Source: DASZKW01 sp035552775
Lineage (GTDB): Bacteria; Actinomycetota; Acidimicrobiia; Acidimicrobiales; Palsa-688
Reading direction: 5' to 3'
Length of the DNA: 64,000 nt
Assembly: GCA_035552775.1 (NCBI GenBank)
Contig: DASZKW010000097.1
Span: 1 to 64,000, forward strand
Positions 24,669-33,268 of this stretch are shown piece after piece. Within the stretch, counting starts at the first letter, position 1, and every line of letters begins with the position of its first letter. Under the pieces are notes generated by a model. The model saw nothing but the letters and a program-made list of their open reading frames with translations. It was not told where the DNA came from and did no database searches. The position numbers were made by a program, and so were the translations under genes.

Positions 24669-25823
24669 TCAGTACGAGCGCGGCAGGCCGAGGCTGTGCT
24701 GGGCCACGTAGTTGAGGATCATCTCCCGACTCACGGGGGCGATGCGAAGCAGCCTGACCATCCCCCACAAGTCGGCCAGGCCGTACTCCGAGGCCAGTCC
24801 GTTGCCACCGTGCACCTGGATGGCGGCGTCGAGGGCAGAGTCGGCGGCGTCGGCGGCGGCCAGCTTGGCCATGTTGGCGGCCTCACCGGCGCCGTCGGCG
24901 CCATTGTCATGGAGCCACGCCGCCTTGGTGGTCATCAGCCGGGCCAGCTCGACGTCGATCTTGGCCTGCGCCAGGGGGTGTGCCAACCCCTGGTGCGAGC
25001 CGATCGGCACTCCCCACACCGAGCGCTCCCGTGCGTACGCGGAGGCCTTGTCGAGGGCATAGCGGCCGAGCCCGTTGGCGAGGGCCGCCCCCATGATGCG
25101 CTCGGGGTTGAGCCCGAAAAACACCTGACGGAGGCCGTCGCCCTCGGTCCCGAGTAGGCGATCCGAGCCGACAGCGACGTCGTCGAAGAACAAGGTGAAC
25201 TGCTTTTCCGGCGAGCGGATCTCCACCGGGATCACCGTCCGGTCGAGGCCAGCCGCGTCTGCGTCGACGATGAAAAGAGACAGCCGGGCCTTACCGGTCG
25301 CCTCGTCGTCGCCGGTGCGGGCCACCACGAGGATGGCGGCGGCCTCGTCGACACCGGAGATGTAGCACTTGACACCCCTCAGGAGCCACCCCTCCCCGTC
25401 TCGGCGGGCGGTGGTGGACAGGCGGTGGCTGTTGGAGCCGGCGTCGGGCTCGGTGATGGCGAAGACCACCTTCTCGCCTGCCGCCAGGCGGGGCAGCCAC
25501 GCCCCCTGCTGGTCGTCGGTCCCGAACCGGGCGATGAGCTCGCCCGAGATGGCACACGAGACCAGCATCAGTAGCAGGGGGCAGCCCTGGGCGGCCAGCT
25601 CCTCGCCCACCACGGCCAACTCGCTGACGCCCTGGCCCCCTCCGCCGTGGACCTCGGGGAGATTGACGCTCAGGTAGCCGTGGCCGGCCATGGCCTGCCA
25701 CAGCTCGGTGACCCGGCCGTCGGTCCTCGCCTTCTCCGCGTAGTAGGCGTGGCCCCACTGGCCGGCCAGCTTGGCCACCGAGGACCGCAGCTCGGCGTGC
25801 AGGTCATCCTCGACGAAGTTCAT
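24669..25823 (-). CDS. Acyl-CoA dehydrogenase family protein
   Basis: A 384-aa flavoprotein of normal length. Typical stretches are FAITEPDAGSNSH (FAD/substrate site), the mid-domain GVKCYISG, ERIMGAALANGLGRYALDKASAYARERSVWG, and IQVHGGNGLASEYGLADLWGMVRLLRIAPVSREMI near the end. It oxidises an acyl-CoA at the alpha-beta bond and passes electrons to ETF. The catalytic Glu cannot be placed with certainty. GGGAGG precedes the ATG with good spacing. It is followed by the CYTH-CHAD gene and preceded by the PP2C gene; the chain length or branched substrate is not evident. Confidence 0.92.
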   Translation of the reverse strand: MNFVEDDLHAELRSSVAKLAGQWGHAYYAEKARTDGRVTELWQAMAGHGYLSVNLPEVHGGGGQGVSELAVVGEELAAQGCPLLLMLVSCAISGELIARFGTDDQQGAWLPRLAAGEKVVFAITEPDAGSNSHRLSTTARRDGEGWLLRGVKCYISGVDEAAAILVVARTGDDEATGKARLSLFIVDADAAGLDRTVIPVEIRSPEKQFTLFFDDVAVGSDRLLGTEGDGLRQVFFGLNPERIMGAALANGLGRYALDKASAYARERSVWGVPIGSHQGLAHPLAQAKIDVELARLMTTKAAWLHDNGADGAGEAANMAKLAAADAADSALDAAIQVHGGNGLASEYGLADLWGMVRLLRIAPVSREMILNYVAQHSLGLPRSY

Positions 25824-25862
25824 CGTTGCCTCCCCGTCTCGCGACCACGCTATCTGCGGTCG

Positions 25863-26687
25863 TCAGCTCGGCCGCCAGATGCCAACCACCGTGCGGTCGT
25901 CGTGGCAACCCTGGCGGGAGAAATCGGCGAGTAGGGCGAGGTCAAGTGGTGGCGGGGGGGCGGCGAGAGCGGCGGCAAACGCGGGCACCACCGTCTCGGG
26001 CCCGTCGCGCAGGGGGCCCGCCACCCCGTCGGTGACGAGGAACAACGCCTCCCCCGCCTCGAGGTGTCCGTTGGCTTGTTCCGTCGCTGCTTCGTCGGCG
26101 GGAAGCGCGGCGGTGGCTGTATCCGCCACACCCCCTCCGTCGCCGGTGGCGGGGAAGGCCTCCGTCCACGCCCCGGATCCGACGAGCACGAAGGCGGTGC
26201 TGTCGCCCACCCGGAGCAGCGACCAATCGCCTTCCCCCGTGACCGCGGCCACCACCAGGGTGGTGGCACCCGCCGGCCCTGAACGGGTTGCGTCCCTCAC
26301 CGCCCGGTCTGCGGCACCGACAGCCGCTCGACACGCGGCGGCCGCCCCTTTCGCCAACTCCTCGGCTCGGGTCAACACGTCGGCCCCCGCGGCGCTCGCG
26401 GCGTCGACCGCCGAGGCCGACGCCAGCGCGGCGCCCTCGGTTGCGCTGACCCCATCGGCGACCGCGGCGAAAACCCAGCCCTCCCCCGCCCGCCAGGCAT
26501 AGGCGTCCTCCCCGGCCCCCCCGGCCAGGCGGTGGCGCACCCCGGCCACGCTGGCGGCGCGCACCACCAGCGGTCCGTCGCCCCCGTCGGCCCGGTAGGC
26601 GGCGGCCGCAGAAGTCACCCGGGGGCGCAGTCTCGCCGGTGCGGTCGACGCCGGCGACGGGCGGCCCAACGTCGGCGGTTGCAGCAC
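25863..26687 (-). CDS. PP2C-type protein phosphatase of a YegK-like triad
   Basis: A 274-aa PP2C-fold phosphatase. Metal-binding motifs are visible as GEDAYAW, AVADGVSAT, RVGDSTAFVLV, LVTDGVAGP and HDDRTVVGI. The first 35 residues are Pro/Ala-rich. It begins (GTG) 6 bp after the stop of the vWA gene, so both are translated from one mRNA. A PP2C phosphatase beside a vWA protein and a kinase of this kind matches the arrangement of E. coli yegK-yegL-yegI and the TerY-P triads, where it is expected to remove phosphates placed by the kinase. That role is inferred from context. Confidence 0.85.
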   Translation of the reverse strand: MLQPPTLGRPSPASTAPARLRPRVTSAAAAYRADGGDGPLVVRAASVAGVRHRLAGGAGEDAYAWRAGEGWVFAAVADGVSATEGAALASASAVDAASAAGADVLTRAEELAKGAAAACRAAVGAADRAVRDATRSGPAGATTLVVAAVTGEGDWSLLRVGDSTAFVLVGSGAWTEAFPATGDGGGVADTATAALPADEAATEQANGHLEAGEALFLVTDGVAGPLRDGPETVVPAFAAALAAPPPPLDLALLADFSRQGCHDDRTVVGIWRPS

Positions 26688-26693
26688 GCCCGA

Positions 26694-27401
26694 TCAGTCC
26701 AGATGGTCGACGGGGATCGCCGTCATGCTCGCCACGTCGGGGGGCACCAGCTGGGCGGCCCCGCCGTAGACACTCGCCGACGAGCTCACGATCGACGAGA
26801 TGAGACCGGCCATCAGCTCGGGTACCACCTTGGCCGGCTCCGCTCCCTCATCGGCGATGAACGCCCGGTTGGCCTTGCGCTCACTCACCTCGGCCAGCAC
26901 CCCGGCGTCGGCCGAACCGAAGCCGAAAGCCAAGATGTTCGGGTGGCGTTTCCATCCCGGGTCGACCAGGCGGGCGTGGGCAGCCCGCCACGTAGCAGGG
27001 TCGTCGGTCGGCTGCCCGTCGGATATGAACACCACCGCGGGACGGTACCAGCGGTCTCCGGCCGCCCGGCTGTTCTGGTAGTCGGCCTCGATGGTGCGGC
27101 GCAGGTGGTCGAACGCCACCCCGTACGACGTCCGCCCCCCCGTTGTCACCGCCGGCACCTCGTCCACGACCGACAGGTCGCACAGCGCCAGGACGGTTCG
27201 GGCCACGTCGCTGAAGGTCACCACCCCGAAGCGGATCACCTCGGCGATGGCGGGATCCTCGCCGATGGCGGCGCGTAGCGCGGGAAGCTGACGGTTGACG
27301 CCTTCGATCGGTTCGCCGGCCATGGACGCCGAAACGTCGAGGCACAGATAGAAGGGGAAGACGGCGTAGCGCTCCTCCACGCCGACGCTCTCGGAGGGCA
27401 T
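26694..27401 (-). CDS. von Willebrand factor A domain protein (TerY/YegL-like)
   Basis: A 235-aa protein that is essentially one vWA domain. The MIDAS is complete: DVSAS (D22-S26), a Thr in the TGGRTSYG region and Asp in FISDGQPTDDP. This fold binds Mg2+ and mediates protein-protein contacts. The nearest known relatives in layout are YegL and TerY, which occur with a kinase and PP2C. ATG 27401 follows a GTG at 27404; the ATG is preferred. It sits between the kinase gene (32 bp upstream) and the PP2C gene (6 bp downstream). Confidence 0.88.
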   Translation of the reverse strand: MPSESVGVEERYAVFPFYLCLDVSASMAGEPIEGVNRQLPALRAAIGEDPAIAEVIRFGVVTFSDVARTVLALCDLSVVDEVPAVTTGGRTSYGVAFDHLRRTIEADYQNSRAAGDRWYRPAVVFISDGQPTDDPATWRAAHARLVDPGWKRHPNILAFGFGSADAGVLAEVSERKANRAFIADEGAEPAKVVPELMAGLISSIVSSSASVYGGAAQLVPPDVASMTAIPVDHLD

Positions 27402-27433
27402 CACCCGACGCTACCGACTGGGCGCCGTCGGCG

Positions 27434-28828
27434 CTACAGACCGAGGAAAGGGCTCACGATCATCGCCACCAGGAACAGGCTCACGCAGGCCAGGGCAAAA
27501 TCGACGAACAGCAGGAACACCGCCCGCCGGGCCCCCGCCAGGTGGCGTCCCCGTGACACCAGCGTGCGCAGCATGCGCCGGTGAGCGAGCCACCACCACA
27601 CCAGGGCGTAGCGGGCGTAGCGCCGGGCCACGGCGATCGGGGCCGCCTCGGCGCCGGCATCGTCCTCGTCGGCCCGGCGCGATGTGGCGATGCGCCACGC
27701 CTGGGTGCGGGGAGTCGGCGCCACCGGGCGGACGAACACGTCGCCCGGCACCGCCCGCGACAGTGAGGGCGACGGCGGGGGCGGGGCCGGGGTGGGCTCG
27801 GCGAGGGCGACGCCCTCCTGGGCCGCCCACACCTGGCGGAGGGTTTGGGTGGCGCCGAGCTCGGTCAGGACTTGTTCGAGGACGTGAGACCACTCCGCCG
27901 CGCCGGGGCGGCACCGGGGTTCGGCGGTGCTCAGGCCCCGGGCCACGAGCCGCCACAGCGGTGCGCTCCTGTCCAGACTCGGGAGGCGCCGGGCGCCCCC
28001 GGGCACCTCGAAGTCGATCGCGACGGTCTCCCCACGTCGTTGGCGGAGTTGGATGGGAAAATGGGCAGCCCCCACGATGCGCAGGAATATCAGGGCCAAC
28101 GAGTACCGGTCCGAGGAGAGGTCGGGGCTGGCCCCCGCGGCTATGGCCGGGTCATCCCAGTTCGGGGTCATCGGGCGCCGGCGCCCGGTCGTCACCGGAG
28201 TACCGTCCGCCCCGAACAGCTCGGTGTTGTCGCAGTCGATGACGTAGACCTCCGGGCCGCGCTCGAGGGACCACAGCACGTTCTTGGCTGACAGGTCGCC
28301 GTGGGCGGCGGCCGGCGAGGCACCCCCGAGGGCGTCGAGGAGCCGGGCCAGGGCGTAGGCGATCCCCAGCCGAGCCGGGTCCATCGGAGGGGGGAGGGCG
28401 AGCCCGTAGGCAGCGGCGCGCTGGCCCGGGTCGGCCGTCAGGTAGCTGAGCGTCGCCAGGCGGGGCGCCCCGTCGCGGTGGCGGAGCCGGAACCGTTCCG
28501 GGGCGCGCGGCACGAGCAGCCCCGCGGCCAGGTCCGACCGCCCGTCTGCGACCACGGCGACGGGCCACGCGGACGCGGAGCGAACTCGGGCCGCGAGGGC
28601 GGGCGAGCTGACAGTGACCTGGTCGAGCCAGCGCACCAGGGCCCGCATCGCCTCCTTGGCGACGGGGACCTTGAACGCCTTGTACACGAGGTCGGCGCGG
28701 TCTTCGAGGGTGTGGACCCGGCCCTCGCCTCCCTCGGCGAGCAGCTCGCCGACGGCCAGGCGGTGTCTTTCGACCTCCCGGTCAGACCGAGCGGCGTCGG
28801 CGGAGCCGGCGGTGCCGATCAGCATCAT
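27434..28828 (-). CDS. Protein kinase-like protein with C-terminal membrane segment (YegI-like)
   Basis: A 464-aa protein. Its kinase domain has a Gly-rich loop LLAEGGEGRVH (29-39), the ATP-binding Lys50 in LVYKAF, the catalytic loop HGDLSAKN (H176, D178, N183) and the Mg-binding Asp198 in VIDCDN in place of DFG. A stretch PMTPNWDDPAI replaces the activation segment APE region. After a Pro-rich linker (about 370-395) the C terminus holds hydrophobic helices, the last running to the very end (LLFVDFALACVSLFLVAMIV). YegI-type kinases usually carry a helix-hairpin-helix domain there; here it seems to be replaced by a membrane anchor. ATG 28828 overlaps the stop of the upstream dehydrogenase (ATGA). 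Confidence 0.85.
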   Translation of the reverse strand: MMLIGTAGSADAARSDREVERHRLAVGELLAEGGEGRVHTLEDRADLVYKAFKVPVAKEAMRALVRWLDQVTVSSPALAARVRSASAWPVAVVADGRSDLAAGLLVPRAPERFRLRHRDGAPRLATLSYLTADPGQRAAAYGLALPPPMDPARLGIAYALARLLDALGGASPAAAHGDLSAKNVLWSLERGPEVYVIDCDNTELFGADGTPVTTGRRRPMTPNWDDPAIAAGASPDLSSDRYSLALIFLRIVGAAHFPIQLRQRRGETVAIDFEVPGGARRLPSLDRSAPLWRLVARGLSTAEPRCRPGAAEWSHVLEQVLTELGATQTLRQVWAAQEGVALAEPTPAPPPPSPSLSRAVPGDVFVRPVAPTPRTQAWRIATSRRADEDDAGAEAAPIAVARRYARYALVWWWLAHRRMLRTLVSRGRHLAGARRAVFLLFVDFALACVSLFLVAMIVSPFLGL

Positions 28829-29706
28829 TGCCCGCGGAGGGGCTCCACCACGGCGGCGATGTCGGCGTCCGCCCATCCCGCCGCGGCCGCCGCCTCGTAG
28901 CGGCCCTGCACGGCGCGAGCCAGGGGCATCTCGACGCCGGCCCCGGCACCGACCTCGGTGAACAGGCGCACGTCCTTGGCCCCGAGTGTCGTGCTGAACC
29001 ACCCCTGATGGTCACCGCCGACGATGTCGTCGATCCTGTTGTGCAACGCCGGGGCAACGGTCCCGAGGGCCGCGAGCAACGCCCGGAGGTCGTCGCCACC
29101 GAGCCCGGCGGCCTGACCGACAGCAACCGCATCGGCGAGAGTCGCCACGCCGGCCATGAGCAGGTAGTTGTTGATCAGCTTGACGACCTGGGCCATCCCT
29201 GGGTCTGTGCCGCAGCGTCGCACGGTCGTGGTGAGCGCCGACCACAGGGGATCGAGACGTTGGACCGTAGTCTCAGCGCCGGCGACGGCCAACGGCGCCT
29301 GACCCCCGGCCAGGGCCTGGGGCCCACCCAGGACCGGGCTGGCCACGAACCTGTTCCCGTAGAGATCCGCCAGGCGCCTGGCGGTGCCAGGGGCGACGGT
29401 GGACATGTCGACCACGGAGGGACCATCCTCGTCACCACGGCTGGCTCGACCACCGGGGACGACCAGGGGCCGGCCATCGGGCGCGAGTACGGCGAGGACC
29501 GCATCGTCGTCGGCGAGCGACGAGCACACGACGTCGTTGGTCGCGATAGCCGCGGACGGTTCGGTCACTTCGCGTCCCCCGCGGGAGACGACGTCGTCGG
29601 CCCGTCCAGGTGTGCGGTTCCAAACGCTCACCTGGTGGCCCGTGTCGATCAGGCGCGACGCCAGCGCTCTACCCATGTGGCCCATTCCGAGGACGAGGAC
29701 ATTCAC
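28825..29706 (-). CDS. NAD(P)-dependent 3-hydroxyisobutyrate dehydrogenase-family protein
   Basis: A 293-aa beta-hydroxyacid dehydrogenase. The Rossmann motif VLGMGHMGRALASRLIDTGH is at the N terminus, the substrate-binding segment is VVDMSTVAPGTARRL, then SPVLGGPQALAGGQ, and the catalytic Lys lies in QVVKLINNYLL. The closely related group includes 3-hydroxyisobutyrate, tartronate semialdehyde and glyoxylate reductases; the exact substrate cannot be assigned. GTG 29706 gives the normal family length and has TAGGCT 7 nt upstream. Its stop overlaps the kinase start, so this metabolic enzyme leads the kinase-vWA-PP2C operon. PutA is divergent, 69 bp away. Confidence 0.88.
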   Translation of the reverse strand: MNVLVLGMGHMGRALASRLIDTGHQVSVWNRTPGRADDVVSRGGREVTEPSAAIATNDVVCSSLADDDAVLAVLAPDGRPLVVPGGRASRGDEDGPSVVDMSTVAPGTARRLADLYGNRFVASPVLGGPQALAGGQAPLAVAGAETTVQRLDPLWSALTTTVRRCGTDPGMAQVVKLINNYLLMAGVATLADAVAVGQAAGLGGDDLRALLAALGTVAPALHNRIDDIVGGDHQGWFSTTLGAKDVRLFTEVGAGAGVEMPLARAVQGRYEAAAAAGWADADIAAVVEPLRGQ

Positions 29707-29711
29707 CCCGT

Positions 29712-29725
29712 CGAGCCTAGGCTCG
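29712..29725. promoter_or_regulatory. 14-bp palindrome in the divergent putA region with -10 box of the leftward gene
   Basis: CGAGCCTAGGCTCG is a perfect 14-bp palindrome. Its minus strand contains TAGGCT (29714-29719), which ends 7 nt before the GTG start at 29706 and would be the -10 box of a leaderless promoter. A dimeric regulator bound here would block that promoter and might also affect the divergent putA. Confidence 0.6.
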
Positions 29726-29775
29726 CGCCGCTCCGCTTGCTCGTAAGAGGCCGGGCTGTGCCAGGGTGGAAGCCG

Positions 29776-32700
29776 ATGGTGCCTCCGACTCGCGCCACTT
29801 CCCAGCCGGGCTCGATCCACGGCGACGAAGCCGAGCTCGTCGCCAGAGCCGGTGCCCTGGCCGACGACCTCCTCGCCGCTTCGGAGAAGCAAGGCCGCTT
29901 CCTCCAGCGACGCCGCGAGGCCCGCCTGCGTCGGATACTGACCAGCGCGGCCGGCACCCGGCTCGTGTTCGCCCTGACCGACCGGGCGCTGCGCCCCGTC
30001 GACCCCGCCGTCGGGTCGGCGCAACTGGCGTCCATCGCCGCCGACCTGAGCGCCGACCCCTCCCTGGGCCGCGCCGACCGGCTACTGCTGGCCGTGGCTG
30101 TCGCCGCCGGCCACGTGGCACCTCGGGCGGTGATGGCGGCGGTAACCGCGCGCGTCCGCCACGAGACGCGCGAGTTGATCTGGCCGCTCGACGAGCGGGC
30201 CCTCACCCGGCGACTCGCGAGGCTGCGGAGCGCCGGCCGGCGGCCCAACCTCAACCTGCTCGGCGAGGCCATCCTCGGAGATGCCGAGGCCGGACGCCGT
30301 GTCACCGCTGTCGAGGGGCTGCTCGCTCGCCCCGACGTGGACTGCGTCTCGGTCAAGGTGTCATCGGTGGCGTCGTCGCTGTCGCTTCTCGACGAAAGCG
30401 GGTCGCTCGATCGCATCGCCGAGCCGCTCCGCCGCCTCTACCGCGCCGCACAGGCATCGCCTCGCCACCCCATGGTCAACCTGGACATGGAGGAGCACCG
30501 CGACCTCGACCTGACCGTCGCCGTGTTCCGCCGCCTTCTCGACGAGCCCGAGTTCGAGGCCATGGAAGCGGGCATCGCCCTGCAGGCATATCTGCCCGAC
30601 ACCCACGGGGCCTTGGCCGAGCTGCTGGCGTGGTCGGCGGAACGCTTCGCTCGCACGGGCGCCGGCATCCGCGTCCGCCTGGTCAAAGGGGCCAATCTGG
30701 CCATGGAGCGCGTCGAAGCCGAGTTACACGGCTGGCCCCAGGCGCCATACCCGACCAAGGCGGACACCGACGCGTCGTACCTGCGTCTGCTCGACGAGGT
30801 CTTGCGCCCAGAGCACACCGCCCACGTGCGCGTCGGCGTGGCCAGCCACAACCTGTTCGATCTGGCCGCCGCCCTGACGCTGGCGCAACGCAGCGGCGTC
30901 GCCGACCGCATGGAGGTGGAGATGCTGGCCGGCATGGCCGAGCGCCAGGCGGCCGCCACCGCCGCTCGCACGGGGGGGATACTCGTCTACGTCCCCGTCA
31001 CCGAGCGCCACGATTTCCGCAGCGCCATGGCCTACCTGGCCAGGCGCCTGGACGAGAACTCGACACCGGAGGGGTTCCTACGCCACGCCCTCGACCTGCG
31101 TCCCCGAAGCGAGGCATGGGCGGAGCAGCGCGCCCGCTTCGAGCGGTCGGCTCTCGAGCGCCACACCGTGTCCACCACCCCGGCCCAGGGCCAAGACCGC
31201 ACACGCCCAGGGCAAGGCGCCCGCTACCGGCGTTCGAAGCCCGATGGCCGCGCCGGCGCCGGCGGCCGGCCAGCCGCGGTCCCCGTGGCGGTGTTCGTCA
31301 ACGAGGCGGACACGGACCTGTCGGTCGCCGCCAACCGGAGGTGGGCGCGCCGCGCCGTCGCCTCCCCCCCACCGGTGGCGGTGCCGCCAGAAGCCACCGT
31401 CGCCGACGTCGACGCCGCCGTGGTCACGGCCCGGCGCGCCGCGGGGCGCTGGGCGCGCTCCACGCCATCCGAACGGCGATCCCTCCTGCTGGCCGCGGCC
31501 GACGGCCTGCGGGCCAGCAGGGCCGACGCGCTCGGCATCATGGCCGGCGAGGCCGGAAAGACCTTCGCCGAGGGTGACCCCGAGGTGTCCGAGGCGATCG
31601 ACTACGCCTCGTGGTACGCCGAGTCGACTTCGGTCTTTGACGAGGTGGCCGGGGACGTGGGGGCGGTTGGCGCGACCGAGCCGGCGGGAAACACCGAGCC
31701 TGCCGGCGGCCCGGTTTGCGATCCTCTCGGCGTGGTGGTGGTGGCGCCCCCTTGGAATTTCCCGTACGCCATACCAGCCGGGGGTGTCCTCGCCACTCTG
31801 GCGGCGGGGGGAGCGGCCATCCTCAAGCCGTCCCCCGAGGCGCCCCGCACCGCGGCCGTGCTCACCGCCGCCCTGCACGCCGCCGGCGTGCCGAAGGACC
31901 TCGTCCAACTGGTCGCCGCCCCCGACGGCGACGCCGGGCGCCGCCTGATAGAGCACCCCGACGTGGGCACGGTGATACTCACCGGGGCGTGGGAGACGGC
32001 GCGTTCGTTCCAGGGTTGGCGCCCCGGGCTCCGACTCCTCGCCGAGACGAGCGGCAAGAACGCCATGGTGGTGACGGCGACCGCAGACGTGGACCAGGCC
32101 GTCGCCGACGTGGCGCGATCGGCATTCGGCCACGCCGGCCAGAAGTGCTCGGCGGCCAGCCTGGCCATCGTCGACGCGTCGGTGTACGACGGGTCTGCAT
32201 TCCTGCGCCAGCTGGCCGACGCGGTCCGCAGCCTGAGGGTGGGGCCGGCGTCGAGTCCCCCGACCGAGGTAGGACCGCTCGTCGGCCCCATGACCGACGC
32301 CCTCCACCGTGCCCTTACCGTCCTCGACGCCGGTGAGTCGTGGCTGGTGGCACCGCGCTGTATCGACGAGCAGGCGCGCCTGTGGTCACCTGGTGTGCGC
32401 TGCGGCGTGGCCCCCGGGAGCTGGGCGCACCGCACCGAGTGGTTCGGGCCCGTCCTCGGGGTGATGCGCTCCACCAGCTTGGACGAGGCCATCCGATGGC
32501 AGAACTCTGTCGCTTACGGCCTCACCGCCGGCCTGCAGTCCACCGACCCGGCCGAGCAGGAGCGGTGGTCCGACGCCGTGGAGGCGGGCAACCTCTATAT
32601 AAACCGGACGACCACCGGGGCCATCGTGGGACGCCAGCCCTTCGGCGGTTGGAAGCGATCGGCGTGGGGACCCACGGCCAAGGCAGGTGGCCCGGGGTAC

Positions 32701-33243
32701 CTGGGCGCCCTCAGCCGCTGGCGTGACGCCCCGAGCCCCGGGGAGACCTCGGCGGCGCCCGTCGCCCTCGGCCGCGTGGAGGCGTCGTATCGGCGCTGGT
32801 GGGATGCCAACGGCATTTCCCCTACCGAGATGGCGGGACTGGCCAGCGAGGCCAACGAGCTGTCCTACCACCCGCTGCCCGGGGTGATCGTGCGCGCCGG
32901 GGCCGGGGTGGACGGCTCCCAGCTGGCGCGGGCGCTCCTGGCCGCCCGGGTGACGGGCACCCCGGTCGAGGTCTCGATGGCCGAGGTGTCGATGCCGGCG
33001 CCCGGCGCGTCCCCCGTGCGGATCGAGACGGGCGCCGAGCTGGCGCGCCGTCTCCGCCCCGGCGGCTCACGCCTGCGCGTGCTCGGCGAGGCGGAGCCCG
33101 AGGTGCTCGCCGCCGCCGCCTCGGCCGGCGTGGCGGTGCTCAACGAGGCGGTGTTGGCGTGCGGAGGCGTGGAGCTGCCTCGCTGGCTACGAGAGAAGGT
33201 CGTGAGCCGCAGCCGTCACCGCTACGGCAACATCGTTGCCTGA
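29776..33243 (+). CDS. putA: Bifunctional proline dehydrogenase / P5C dehydrogenase (PutA-type)
   Basis: An 1155-aa enzyme converting proline to glutamate in two steps. The N-terminal half is a proline dehydrogenase barrel with FAD-site residues around RLVKGANLAMERVEAELHGW, an active-site stretch LDMEEHRDLDLT and YLPDTHGAL. The aldehyde dehydrogenase half has VAPPWNFPYAIPAGG, catalytic base Glu757 in AETSGKNAM and nucleophile Cys791 in GQKCSAAS. About 190 residues after the ALDH domain form a C-terminal domain found in long PutA proteins. There is no DNA-binding N terminus, so it is not itself the regulator. ATG 29776 has GGTGGAAG upstream; in-frame sequence before it is antisense to the neighbouring gene. 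Confidence 0.94.
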   Translation: MVPPTRATSQPGSIHGDEAELVARAGALADDLLAASEKQGRFLQRRREARLRRILTSAAGTRLVFALTDRALRPVDPAVGSAQLASIAADLSADPSLGRADRLLLAVAVAAGHVAPRAVMAAVTARVRHETRELIWPLDERALTRRLARLRSAGRRPNLNLLGEAILGDAEAGRRVTAVEGLLARPDVDCVSVKVSSVASSLSLLDESGSLDRIAEPLRRLYRAAQASPRHPMVNLDMEEHRDLDLTVAVFRRLLDEPEFEAMEAGIALQAYLPDTHGALAELLAWSAERFARTGAGIRVRLVKGANLAMERVEAELHGWPQAPYPTKADTDASYLRLLDEVLRPEHTAHVRVGVASHNLFDLAAALTLAQRSGVADRMEVEMLAGMAERQAAATAARTGGILVYVPVTERHDFRSAMAYLARRLDENSTPEGFLRHALDLRPRSEAWAEQRARFERSALERHTVSTTPAQGQDRTRPGQGARYRRSKPDGRAGAGGRPAAVPVAVFVNEADTDLSVAANRRWARRAVASPPPVAVPPEATVADVDAAVVTARRAAGRWARSTPSERRSLLLAAADGLRASRADALGIMAGEAGKTFAEGDPEVSEAIDYASWYAESTSVFDEVAGDVGAVGATEPAGNTEPAGGPVCDPLGVVVVAPPWNFPYAIPAGGVLATLAAGGAAILKPSPEAPRTAAVLTAALHAAGVPKDLVQLVAAPDGDAGRRLIEHPDVGTVILTGAWETARSFQGWRPGLRLLAETSGKNAMVVTATADVDQAVADVARSAFGHAGQKCSAASLAIVDASVYDGSAFLRQLADAVRSLRVGPASSPPTEVGPLVGPMTDALHRALTVLDAGESWLVAPRCIDEQARLWSPGVRCGVAPGSWAHRTEWFGPVLGVMRSTSLDEAIRWQNSVAYGLTAGLQSTDPAEQERWSDAVEAGNLYINRTTTGAIVGRQPFGGWKRSAWGPTAKAGGPGYLGALSRWRDAPSPGETSAAPVALGRVEASYRRWWDANGISPTEMAGLASEANELSYHPLPGVIVRAGAGVDGSQLARALLAARVTGTPVEVSMAEVSMPAPGASPVRIETGAELARRLRPGGSRLRVLGEAEPEVLAAAASAGVAVLNEAVLACGGVELPRWLREKVVSRSRHRYGNIVA

Positions 33244-33268
33244 GCGCCACGGTTCTCGACCAAGCGCA

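Noticed and set aside
28828..29775. Long in-frame extension upstream of putA
   Set aside because: It is antisense to the hydroxyacid dehydrogenase gene, has no family similarity, and a good ribosome binding site precedes ATG 29776.
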